From Streptomyces sp. RerS4 (GTDB lineage Bacteria; Actinomycetota; Actinomycetes; Streptomycetales; Streptomycetaceae): a DNA stretch of 64,000 nt. The notes below the pieces were generated by a model. It was not told where the DNA came from, did not search any database, and saw only the letters and a list, made by a program, of their open reading frames with translations. The translations under genes were made by a program, and so were the position numbers. The DNA lies in assembly GCF_023515955.1 (NCBI RefSeq), contig NZ_CP097322.1, positions 4,946,501 through 5,010,500 on the forward strand, in the 5' to 3' direction. Of the stretch, positions 37,390-45,593 are shown piece by piece (within the stretch, counting starts at the first letter, position 1; every line of letters begins with the position of its first letter).

Positions 37390-38092
37390 GCTCCCGGAAC
37401 CACTTCGTCAGGAACGCCACCAGGAACAGTGCGGCCACCGCGCCCAGCGCCGCGTACGCCCAGGCGAACAGCCGGCCGCCGCCCAGCAGCAGGAAGACCA
37501 GGCAGAACACCCCGTAGTCGACGGGCAGCAGCGCCACCGCCCGCAGGGTCGAGGGCGCGGCGGCGGCGCTCCCCGGCGCCGGCCGGGGCTTCAGCTTCTC
37601 CGTCAGCAGTCCGCCGAAGAAGGTCACGACCGCCGCGAACTGGAAGCCCAGCGGCACCAGCAGCCAGCCCCGCGCGCCCGTCCCGTACGCCTCGGGGAAG
37701 CGGTAGAACGCGATCAGTACGCACGCGTGCAGGGCCGTGAGCTTGGCGGCGTCCACGACGTGGTCGAGCCACTCGCCCGCCGCGCTGCCGCCCCCGCGCA
37801 GCCGGGCCAACTGCCCGTCGGCGGAGTCGAAGGCGAAACCGACCGCGAGCGCGGCCCACACGGCGATCCCCAGCCCCCACGAGGGCGCGACCAGCGCGAC
37901 CGCCGCCACGGCGGCGAAGCTGAAGGCGGCGCTGACCAGCGTCACCCCGTTCGGGGTGAGCCCCAGCGCGTAGGACCCGGCGGCCAGGTACCGCCCGGCG
38001 GGCCGGTTGACGAACCGCGAGTAGAGCGAGACGCCCTTCGCCGACTTCTGCGCCCCGCGCAGCTCCCGCAGCGCGGTCCCGACTCTCGCCAT
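37370..38092 (-). CDS. CDP-alcohol phosphatidyltransferase-family protein
   Basis: Integral membrane transferase of 240 residues with about six helices. The diagnostic metal-binding motif D-x2-D-G-x2-A-R-x8-G-x3-D-x3-D is complete: FDSADGQLARLRGGGSAAGE followed by WLDHVVD. It moves the phosphoalcohol of a CDP-alcohol onto a second alcohol, as in phospholipid synthesis. The tail-to-tail overlap with a cytidylyltransferase gene suggests that the neighbour makes its CDP-alcohol. A role in decorating or anchoring the polysaccharide is inference from the surrounding locus. Confidence 0.88.
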   Translation of the reverse strand: MARVGTALRELRGAQKSAKGVSLYSRFVNRPAGRYLAAGSYALGLTPNGVTLVSAAFSFAAVAAVALVAPSWGLGIAVWAALAVGFAFDSADGQLARLRGGGSAAGEWLDHVVDAAKLTALHACVLIAFYRFPEAYGTGARGWLLVPLGFQFAAVVTFFGGLLTEKLKPRPAPGSAAAAPSTLRAVALLPVDYGVFCLVFLLLGGGRLFAWAYAALGAVAALFLVAFLTKWFRELSAVRR

Positions 38093-38202
38093 CTACGCGT
38101 GCCCCCTTGAACGTGTGTACGTACGAAGGCCACATCATCGCAGGGCGGCCGAAGCCCACCGCCCGATACGCGACGTCCCGACGTCCCGACGACACCACCC
38201 CC

Positions 38203-40518
38203 CTAAGACACCACCCGCAACAGCAGCACCGACCGCGCCGGGACCATCACCACCTCCCCGCCCCGGTGCACCACCCCCGGCGCCCTGGCCTGGGACTCCC
38301 GCGCCGTGTCCAGCACCAGCTCGTACGACTCCGCCCACGGCGCACCCGGCAGCACCCACTCCACCGGCCGGTCCCCGGCGTGCAGCAGCGCGAGGAAGCT
38401 GTCGTCGCTCACCTGACGACCCCGCTCGTCCCGCCCCGGAATGTCGCGCCCCGACAGGTACAGCCCCAGCGCGGCGGCCGGCGCGTACCAGTCCCGCTCC
38501 GTCATCTCCGCGCCCGCCGGGGTGAACCAGGCCAGGTCCCGCAGCCCGTCCGCGCCCTGCGAACGCCCGGAGAAGAAGGCCCGCCGGCGCAGCACCGGAT
38601 GGTCGCGGCGCAACGTCACCAGCCGCCGCGTCAGCGCGAACAGCTCGCTCCACGCCGGATCCTCCAGCAGCGACCAGTCCACCCACCCGATCTCGTTGTC
38701 CTGGCAGTACGCGTTGTTGTTGCCGCCCTGGGTGCGCCCGAACTCGTCGCCCGCCACCAGCATCGGCACCCCCGTCGACAGCAGTAGCGTCGTCAGCAGG
38801 TTCCGCAGCTGCCGGCGGCGCAGCGCGCCGATCCGCGGGTCGTCGCTCTCGCCCTCCGCCCCGCAGTTCCACGAGCGGTTGTCGTTGGTCCCGTCCCGGT
38901 TGGCCTCGCCGTTCGCGTCGTTGTGCTTGCGCTCGTAGCTCACCAGGTCGCGCAGGGTGAAGCCGTCGTGGGCCGTCACGAAGTTCACCGAGGCGTACGG
39001 CCGCCGCCCGCCCCACGCGTACAGGTCGCTCGACCCCGACAGCCGGTACCCCAGGTCCCGTACGTCGGGCAGCGCGCCCCGCCAGAAATCCCGTACGGCG
39101 TCCCGGTAGCGATCGTTCCACTCCGTCCACAGCGGCGGGAACGCGCCCACCTGGTAGCCGCCCGAGCCCACGTCCCACGGCTCCGCGATCAGCTTCACCC
39201 GGCGCAGCACCGGGTCCTGCGCGATCACCGCGAGGAACGGCGACAGCATGTCCACGTCGTGCATCGAACGGGCCAGCGCCGCCGCCAGGTCGAAGCGGAA
39301 GCCGTCCACGCCCATCTCCGTCACCCAGTACCGCAGCGAGTCGGTGATCAGGCGCAGCACGTGCGGCCGCCCGGCGTGCAGGGTGTTGCCGCAGCCGGTG
39401 TAGTCGGCGTAGCGGCGCTGGTCGGACTGGAGCCGGTAGTAGCCGCGGTTGTCGATGCCGCGCAGCGACAGCGTCGGGCCCAGCTCGCCCGCCTCCGCGG
39501 TGTGGTTGTAGACCACGTCGAGGATGACCTCGATCCCCGCCGCGTGCAGGGCCCGCACCATCCGCTTGAACTCCCCGACCTGCTGCCCGGCCGTCCCGCT
39601 GGCGGAGTAGCCGGCGTGCGGGGCGAAGTAGCCGATCGAGTTGTAGCCCCAGTAGTTGCGCAGGCCGCGGCGCAGCAGGTGGTCCTCGTGGGCGAACTGG
39701 TGCACCGGCAGCAGCTCCACCGCCGTCACGCCCAGCTTCGTCAGGTGCTCGATCGCCGCCGGATGGGCGAGGCCCGCGTAGGTGCCGCGCAGTTCCTCGG
39801 GCACCCCCGGATGGCGCATCGTGAACCCGCGCACGTGCAGCTCGTAGATCACCGAATCGGCCCACGGCGTCTTCGGCCGGACGTCGTCCGCCCAGTCGTC
39901 GTCATCGTGGACGACGACGCCCTTCGGGACGTGCGGGGCCGAGTCGCGGTCGTCGCGCACGGTGTCCGCGATGTACTGCTGCGGCCAGTCCCGGACGTGC
40001 CCGTACACCTCCGGCGGCAGCGTGAAGTCACCGTCCACGGCGCGGGCGTACGGGTCCAGGAGCAGCTTCGCCGGGTTGTGCCGGACGCCCGTCCAGGGGT
40101 CCCAGCGCCCGTGCACCCGAAACCCGTACCGCTGTCCGGGGCGCACGCCGGGCACGAAGCCGTGCCAGATCTCGTGCGTCAGCTCGCTCAGGGTGCAGCG
40201 GGTCTCGACGCCGTCACCGTCGAAGAGGCACAGTTCCACCGCCTCCGCTCCCTGGGCCCACAGCGCGAAGTTGGTGCCCGCGACGCCGCCCGGCCCCACG
40301 TGGTAGCGGGCGCCCAGGGGGTGCGAGGAGCCGGGCCACACGGGTGGCGCCGGATGCGCGGCCGCCCGTAACACCCGCTCCTGGACCCGCTCGCGCACCA
40401 CGTCCATGCGGTCCGCCCCGCGCTCCGTTCCGTTGTCCGTTCCGCTGTGACCGGTCTTGCCGTTTCCGGCGATCCTGGCGGCGGTATCCACCGCCTCGTG
40501 CTCGGCTGCGCTCGACAC
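38203..40518 (-). CDS. glgX: glycogen debranching enzyme
   Basis: GH13 isoamylase-type debranching enzyme hydrolysing alpha-1,6 branches, particularly of phosphorylase-trimmed glucan. The 771-residue protein has a CBM48 N-terminal domain (YHVGPGGVAGTNFALWAQGA) and catalytic motifs VILDVVYNHTAEAGE, GFRFDLAAALARS (nucleophile Asp), KLIAEPWDVGSGGYQVG (acid/base Glu) and FVTAHDGFTLRDLVSYERKH. GTG 40518 is selected because a GGAGG site lies 7-8 bases upstream; ATG 40407 would remove 37 residues but none of CBM48. It is separate from the other glg genes but completes glucan breakdown with GlgP. Confidence 0.95.
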   Translation of the reverse strand: MSSAAEHEAVDTAARIAGNGKTGHSGTDNGTERGADRMDVVRERVQERVLRAAAHPAPPVWPGSSHPLGARYHVGPGGVAGTNFALWAQGAEAVELCLFDGDGVETRCTLSELTHEIWHGFVPGVRPGQRYGFRVHGRWDPWTGVRHNPAKLLLDPYARAVDGDFTLPPEVYGHVRDWPQQYIADTVRDDRDSAPHVPKGVVVHDDDDWADDVRPKTPWADSVIYELHVRGFTMRHPGVPEELRGTYAGLAHPAAIEHLTKLGVTAVELLPVHQFAHEDHLLRRGLRNYWGYNSIGYFAPHAGYSASGTAGQQVGEFKRMVRALHAAGIEVILDVVYNHTAEAGELGPTLSLRGIDNRGYYRLQSDQRRYADYTGCGNTLHAGRPHVLRLITDSLRYWVTEMGVDGFRFDLAAALARSMHDVDMLSPFLAVIAQDPVLRRVKLIAEPWDVGSGGYQVGAFPPLWTEWNDRYRDAVRDFWRGALPDVRDLGYRLSGSSDLYAWGGRRPYASVNFVTAHDGFTLRDLVSYERKHNDANGEANRDGTNDNRSWNCGAEGESDDPRIGALRRRQLRNLLTTLLLSTGVPMLVAGDEFGRTQGGNNNAYCQDNEIGWVDWSLLEDPAWSELFALTRRLVTLRRDHPVLRRRAFFSGRSQGADGLRDLAWFTPAGAEMTERDWYAPAAALGLYLSGRDIPGRDERGRQVSDDSFLALLHAGDRPVEWVLPGAPWAESYELVLDTARESQARAPGVVHRGGEVVMVPARSVLLLRVVS

Positions 40519-40684
40519 TGCCCGCCTCCACGGCTCCCGGTGACCGGCCGGGGGGAGTACGGCCGGGCGTCCCGGCCCGGCCCGTCCCCGTCCGGTCCTT
40601 CCCACTGTTCTGCCCGGACTGTTCTGCCCGGAACGTCGCCGGCCCTCACGTTTCCCCCGGAGGGCCCCGGTCGTTGGACGGTGC

Positions 40685-41929
40685 GTGACTCTTCTGACGA
40701 GGCGGGCGAGGGCGGGCTTGGCCGCCGTGGCGGTGTGGGCGGGCCTGTGGGCGGGCCTGACCGGCTGCACCAAGGACGGCGGCTCCCCGGTGGAGATCGC
40801 GCTGCCCGGCAAACCCCGGTCGCCCGACGAGGCCATCCGGGTCACCCCCGAGGACAACGCCAAGGGCGTCCCGGCCGAGGGGCCGCTGCGGGTGCACGTC
40901 CCCGAGGGCCGGCTGGAGCGGGTCGTCGTCACCAAGGTGGAGGACGCCCAGGAGGAGCGGGTCCCGGGCTCCATCGCCGAGGACGGCCTCAGCTGGAGCC
41001 CCGACCCGTCCGCCGGGCGACTCGCGCTCGCGGCCAAGTACACCGTCGACGCGGTCGCCGTCGACGGGCACAACCGGCGCCAGGCCCGCCACACCACCTT
41101 CACCACGTACGTCCCCGAGGAGCGGTTCATCGGCTACTTCAAGCCCGAGAACCGCTCCACCGTCGGCACCGGCATGATCGTGTCCTTCAACTTCAGCCGG
41201 GCGATCCAGCACCGCGCCGACGTGGAACGCGCCATCACCGTCACCTCCGACCCGCCCGTGGAGATCGTCGGCCACTGGTTCGGCAAGGAGCGCCTCGACT
41301 TCCGGCCCAAGGAGTACTGGAAGGCCGGCACCGAGGTCACCGTGAAGATGAACCTGCGCGACATCGAGGGAGCGCCCGGTTCCTACGGGGTCCAGGACAA
41401 GACGATCCGGTTCACCGTCGGCCGCTCCCAGATCTCCACCGTGGACGCGGAGGCGCACACCATGGAGGTCCGGCGCGAGGGGCAGCTGCTGTCCACGATC
41501 CCGATCACCGCCGGGGCGCCGAAGAACACCACCTACAACGGGAAGATGGTGGTGATGGAGCTGTTCGACGTGACCCGGATGAACGGCGCCACCGTCGGCT
41601 TCACCGGCGAGGACGGCAAGGGCGAGTACGACATCCCCGACGTCCCGCACGCCATGCGGCTCACCTCCTCCGGGACCTTCCTGCACGGCAACTACTGGGC
41701 GAGCCCCGACACCTTCGGCACCACCAACACCAGCCACGGGTGCGTGGGCCTGCGCGACGACAAGGGCGGCGGCTCGGACACCCCGGCGGGCTGGTTCTTC
41801 GACCGGACGCTGATCGGGGACGTGGTGGAGGTCGTCAACTCGCAGGACAAGACGGTCGCGCCCAACAACGGACTGGGCGGCTGGAACATGTCGTGGGCCG
41901 ACTGGGTCGCGGGCTCCGCGAAAAGCTGA
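40685..41929 (+). CDS. L,D-transpeptidase lipoprotein (copy 1)
   Basis: Predicted surface lipoprotein of 414 residues that makes 3-3 cross-links between meso- or LL-diaminopimelate stems or attaches proteins to peptidoglycan. A lipobox LTGC follows a hydrophobic signal. Two Ig-like domains (about 50-250) precede the YkuD catalytic domain, with the conserved HGNYWAS segment and TNTSHGCVGLRDD carrying nucleophile Cys353 and the catalytic His. The C-terminal Trp-rich tail GGWNMSWADW matches actinobacterial Ldt. It is a clear paralogue of the gene at 45594 and lies directly before the SpaA-repeat protein. The GTG start lacks a strong ribosome site. Confidence 0.93.
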   Translation: MTLLTRRARAGLAAVAVWAGLWAGLTGCTKDGGSPVEIALPGKPRSPDEAIRVTPEDNAKGVPAEGPLRVHVPEGRLERVVVTKVEDAQEERVPGSIAEDGLSWSPDPSAGRLALAAKYTVDAVAVDGHNRRQARHTTFTTYVPEERFIGYFKPENRSTVGTGMIVSFNFSRAIQHRADVERAITVTSDPPVEIVGHWFGKERLDFRPKEYWKAGTEVTVKMNLRDIEGAPGSYGVQDKTIRFTVGRSQISTVDAEAHTMEVRREGQLLSTIPITAGAPKNTTYNGKMVVMELFDVTRMNGATVGFTGEDGKGEYDIPDVPHAMRLTSSGTFLHGNYWASPDTFGTTNTSHGCVGLRDDKGGGSDTPAGWFFDRTLIGDVVEVVNSQDKTVAPNNGLGGWNMSWADWVAGSAKS

Positions 41930-42094
41930 CCCGCACCGACGTACCGCATGAAGCCTTACGGCATCACCCGTCCGGTCGCGGCATCCGAGTGATTGTCGGA
42001 CCGGAAGTCGTACCGCAGGAGTGTCGACCGTCCGCCGCGCCGTGCCCGCCCCGCAGCCTGTCAGGGCCATCAGCGCGGAAACGGACGGAGCGTC

Positions 42095-44569
42095 ATGTCA
42101 GCAAGGAAATGGACCCCGGTGGTCGCGATCGTGGCCGTCCTGGCCACCGCGGTCCCGACGGCCCTGGCGGCGGGGACCGGGGCCCACCCCCCGACCGCCC
42201 GCACCCTACGGGCGCCCCTGCCCGACGGGCTCGGTCCGTGCGTCCCGGGCGACTGCCCGAACCCGTTTCCGCCGATCGGCAGCGACGGCACCGTCAAGGG
42301 CCGCGACAACGCCGTCAACATCTTCGCCGGCGCCGACTTCCGCGTCCGCGGCCGCGCCTCCGAGGCCGAGGGCCGTCTCGTCGTCCTCGGTGGCTTCGAC
42401 CAGGACAAGGCGGCCGGCGGCGACAGCCGCTACAACGTCGGCGTCGTCGGCGCCGGCTCGCTCGTCCCGCCCCCCGTCGGCGCCGAATTCCTCACCACCG
42501 GCGGCGACGTGACCGTCGCCGCCGGCGAGACCCTGATCGCCGACACCGGCGTCGTCCGCCACGCGGGCTCCCTCACCGGCAACGTGACCGGCACCCGCGT
42601 CCGGGACATCGACGCCACCGTCCCCTACGCGGGCCTGCGCGACCGGCTCACCGCCGCGAGCCAGTGCTACGCCAAGGTCGACGGCAGCCCCCGCCCGCCC
42701 ACCGGGACCGTCGTCAACAGCGGCTACGAGACCCTCTTCACCGGCGACAACAGCTCCCCGCTCCAGGTCTTCAACGTGGAGGCGGACCTGGTCAACCCGA
42801 ACGGCGGCGGCGCACAGGGCATCCGCTTCACGCGGATCCCGCCCCAGGCGACCATCCTCGTCAACGTCCAGGGCACCGGTACCCGCACCCTCAACACCTT
42901 CAGCGGCACGCTCACGGACACGGGCCCGGGGAGCGACCCGCTCAACGCCCACCGCGAGCGGCTGCTGTGGAACTTCCCGGACGCCTCGACCGTCAACCTG
43001 ACCGGCAGCGGCCAGTTCCAGGGCAGCTTCCTGATCGGCAACCAGGCCTCCGAGACCCTCGTCACCCTGCCCGGCGTCAACGGCCGCTTCTTCACCACCG
43101 GCTCCGTCACGCACGGCAGTGAGAGCGTCGGGGGCGGCGGCCAGGAGTTCCACTCCTACCCCTTCGACGGGGACCTCCCCGACTGCGGCGCCGTCCCGCC
43201 CGCCACGGGCACGGTCGCCGTGACCAAGGTCGACGCCCAGGGCACTCCGCTCGCCGCCGCCGTCTTCGAGCTGTGGCGCGAGACGAACGACGTGCCCGGC
43301 CTCCAGACGGAGGGCGCGGACACCGACACCAAGGTCACCGACTGCACCACCCCGCAGAGCGGCGTCTGCGCGAAGGCGGAACTCGTACCGGGGTCGTACT
43401 ACTGGCGTGAGACGGCCGCACCGAGGGGCTACGACCTGCCGGAGAACCCCGTCTTCCCGGTCACCCTGACGGCGCAGGACATCGCCGCCGACCGTACCGT
43501 CCGGGTCCGCGCGCTCAACACGCGCACCTCGCCCCCGGTGACGGGCGCCGTCTCCGTCCTGAAGGTCGACGAGCAGGGCACCCCGCTCGCCGCCGCCGTC
43601 TTCGAACTGTGGCGCGAGACCAACGGTCGGGACGGCCTCCAGACGACCGGTACGACACCCGACACCAAGGTCGCCGACTGCACCACCCCCGCGAGCGGCA
43701 GGTGCGTGCGCGCCGACGTCGAACCCGGCACCTACTACTGGCGCGAGACGGCCGCCCCCGGCGGCCACGACCTCCCCGCGAACCCGGTCTTCCCGCTGAC
43801 GCTGACCCGCGAGAACGCCGAGGCCGGAGTCCAGGTCCGCGCCGTCAACGCCACCACCGCCACGACCGGCGCCCGCGTCGTGCTCCACAAGAGCGACCGG
43901 GACACCGGCGCCGACCTCGCCGGCGCCGTCTTCGAGCTGTGGCGCGAGACCAACGACGTCCCGAACCTCCAGATCGCCGGGCCCGGCGCCGACGAGCGGC
44001 TCCCCGGAAGCTGCGTCACCAACGCCCAGGGCACCTGCACGGTCGAGTTGCCCGCCGGTGAGACGTACTACTGGCGCGAGACCACACCGCCGCCCGGCTA
44101 CGACCTCCTGAACGACCCGGTGATCCCCTTCACCGTGGACAGCGAGGACGTCGCCACCGGCATCGTCCTGAACGTCCCGAACCGCAAGGTCGACGAGGAC
44201 CCGGACGGCTCCGTCCACCTGGTGAAGAAGGACGCCAAGACGCACCGCCCGCTGCGCGGCGCGGTCTTCGAACTCTGGAAGGAGACCAACGACACCGCCG
44301 GGCTCCAGACCCGGGGCATCAACGCCGACACCCGGGTCGCGAACGGCTGCGCGACCGACCGCGACGGCGTCTGCGACTTCGACGGGCTCTCCGACGGCCG
44401 GTACTACCTGCTGGAGACGGACGTCCCCGAGGGCTACGTCCTGCCGGCCGACCGGGTCACCGGCCCGCTGAGGCTCGACGCGTCGACCCCCGACCGGGTG
44501 CTCGTGGTCACCGTCGACAACAAGCGGCACCACCACGGCAAGCCGGACAGGCCCTCCAGGGGCCGGTAG
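42095..44569 (+). CDS. choice-of-anchor A protein with four SpaA/Cna-B-like repeats
   Basis: Secreted surface protein of 824 residues. A signal peptide (about 1-25, ending ALA) leads to a choice-of-anchor A-type domain (about 45-365; GSDGTVKGRDNAVNIFAGAD, VVLGGFDQDKAAGGDSRYNV, PFDGDLPDCG). Four prealbumin-like repeats of about 110 residues follow (starts near 370, 482, 590 and 702), each with a lysine-bearing first strand, FELWRETN or FELWKETN, paired cysteines and a YYWRETAAPxGYDLP-type strand; the pattern fits intramolecular isopeptide bonds. No LPXTG or C-terminal membrane segment is present; it ends HHHGKPDRPSRGR. The ATG has a GGAG site. It lies between L,D-transpeptidase genes. Confidence 0.88.
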   Translation: MSARKWTPVVAIVAVLATAVPTALAAGTGAHPPTARTLRAPLPDGLGPCVPGDCPNPFPPIGSDGTVKGRDNAVNIFAGADFRVRGRASEAEGRLVVLGGFDQDKAAGGDSRYNVGVVGAGSLVPPPVGAEFLTTGGDVTVAAGETLIADTGVVRHAGSLTGNVTGTRVRDIDATVPYAGLRDRLTAASQCYAKVDGSPRPPTGTVVNSGYETLFTGDNSSPLQVFNVEADLVNPNGGGAQGIRFTRIPPQATILVNVQGTGTRTLNTFSGTLTDTGPGSDPLNAHRERLLWNFPDASTVNLTGSGQFQGSFLIGNQASETLVTLPGVNGRFFTTGSVTHGSESVGGGGQEFHSYPFDGDLPDCGAVPPATGTVAVTKVDAQGTPLAAAVFELWRETNDVPGLQTEGADTDTKVTDCTTPQSGVCAKAELVPGSYYWRETAAPRGYDLPENPVFPVTLTAQDIAADRTVRVRALNTRTSPPVTGAVSVLKVDEQGTPLAAAVFELWRETNGRDGLQTTGTTPDTKVADCTTPASGRCVRADVEPGTYYWRETAAPGGHDLPANPVFPLTLTRENAEAGVQVRAVNATTATTGARVVLHKSDRDTGADLAGAVFELWRETNDVPNLQIAGPGADERLPGSCVTNAQGTCTVELPAGETYYWRETTPPPGYDLLNDPVIPFTVDSEDVATGIVLNVPNRKVDEDPDGSVHLVKKDAKTHRPLRGAVFELWKETNDTAGLQTRGINADTRVANGCATDRDGVCDFDGLSDGRYYLLETDVPEGYVLPADRVTGPLRLDASTPDRVLVVTVDNKRHHHGKPDRPSRGR

Positions 44570-44599
44570 GTCCTTCACGGGGGCCTGCCCCCGCCCCCC

Positions 44600-44638
44600 G
44601 TGCGCCGGTGGAGTGACGTGCTCACCCCACCGGCGCAC
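44600..44638 (+). terminator. 12-bp hairpin terminator
   Basis: GTGCGCCGGTGG (44600-44611) pairs perfectly with CCACCGGCGCAC (44627-44638), loop 15 bases, 31 bases after the SpaA-repeat gene. Confidence 0.65.
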
Positions 44639-44713
44639 CTGCGGGAGCCGCCGCCCGCTCCTGCGGGTTGGCTGGGCAGGAAGGGCCCGGCCGGCGGGCC
44701 GGAGGAGGCTCCC

Positions 44714-45454
44714 ATGGCCGTACGACGCACCGCACACCGAACGCCCCGCGCAGCGGCGGCCCGAGCGGCCGCCCTCGCCACCCTGTGCGCCCTCGTCGCC
44801 CTCGCCGGCCCCGCCCACGCGGCGGCCCCCGAACCGGCCCCCGCCCCGGAGCCCGAGACGGCCTGCACCGCCGGCACCGGCCCCTACCAGCGCGAACTGG
44901 AGGCCCACCTCGACCTCACGGTCGACGGGACGCAGTCCATCGCCGACTGCCTCGCCATCCGCGCCTTCCAGCAGCGCAACGACATCACCCCCGCCGACGG
45001 CTACCCCGGCCTCGCCACGTTCCGCGTCATGACGGCCGTCGCCGCCCGCGCGAACCCCAACGCCGCCGGCGACTGTCCCGTCCGCGACCACCGCGTGACC
45101 TGCGTGGACCTGGAACGGCAGCTGCTGTGGGTGCAGCGGGGCCGGCGCGTCGTCTTCGCGCCCGTGCCCATCCGTACGGGCCGCGACGACCAGGAGACCC
45201 GCCCCGGTTGGCACGAGATCTACTGGCGGCACAAGGACCACGTGTCCAGCCTCTACGACAACTCGCCCATGCCCTACGCCCAGTTCTTCGACGGGGGCCA
45301 GGCCCTCCACGGCCGCCCCGGCCGGCTCTTCGCGGAGGGCGGCTCGGCCGGCTGCGTCAACCTCTCGGTGCCGGACGCCGAACGGCTGTGGAACCTGCTC
45401 GTCGAGGGCGACGCCGTCTACGTCTGGGGCGTCAAGCCGGGCACGGAGGACTGA
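44714..45454 (+). CDS. L,D-transpeptidase with peptidoglycan-binding domain (copy 2)
   Basis: Exported protein of 246 residues. A twin-Arg-rich N-terminus and Ala-rich signal peptide are followed by an Ala/Pro/Glu linker, a short peptidoglycan-binding-like helical domain (TAGTGPYQRELEAHLDLTV, CLAIRAFQQRNDI) and a YkuD domain with catalytic Cys214 in ALHGRPGRLFAEGGSAGCVN. The usual SHGC is SAGC here, while His is supplied earlier by LHG. Start ATG 44714 has a GGAGGAGG site. It differs in architecture from the two lipoprotein copies around it. Confidence 0.9.
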   Translation: MAVRRTAHRTPRAAAARAAALATLCALVALAGPAHAAAPEPAPAPEPETACTAGTGPYQRELEAHLDLTVDGTQSIADCLAIRAFQQRNDITPADGYPGLATFRVMTAVAARANPNAAGDCPVRDHRVTCVDLERQLLWVQRGRRVVFAPVPIRTGRDDQETRPGWHEIYWRHKDHVSSLYDNSPMPYAQFFDGGQALHGRPGRLFAEGGSAGCVNLSVPDAERLWNLLVEGDAVYVWGVKPGTED

Positions 45455-45455
45455 G

Positions 45456-45483
45456 GCCGGGGCGGCGTAGGCCGCCTTCCGGC
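45456..45483 (+). terminator. hairpin after L,D-transpeptidase copy 2
   Basis: GCCGG-GGCGGC (45456-45466) pairs with GCCGCC-tt-CCGGC (45471-45483), with a 4-base loop and a 2-base bulge. Confidence 0.5.
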
Positions 45484-45593
45484 ACTTGGTGACGGAACGG
45501 TGACACGACTGTGCCTATTCGTCATCTCGTCGTGTGATTTCCTGTCACCATGCGCGCGACTGTCCGCGCGCGGGGGACATGGGGAGAACACGA

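Noticed and set aside
42095..44569. Sortase-anchored pilin interpretation of the SpaA-repeat protein
   Set aside because: No LPXTG-like motif, C-terminal hydrophobic helix or positively charged sortase tail is present, and no sortase gene is nearby.
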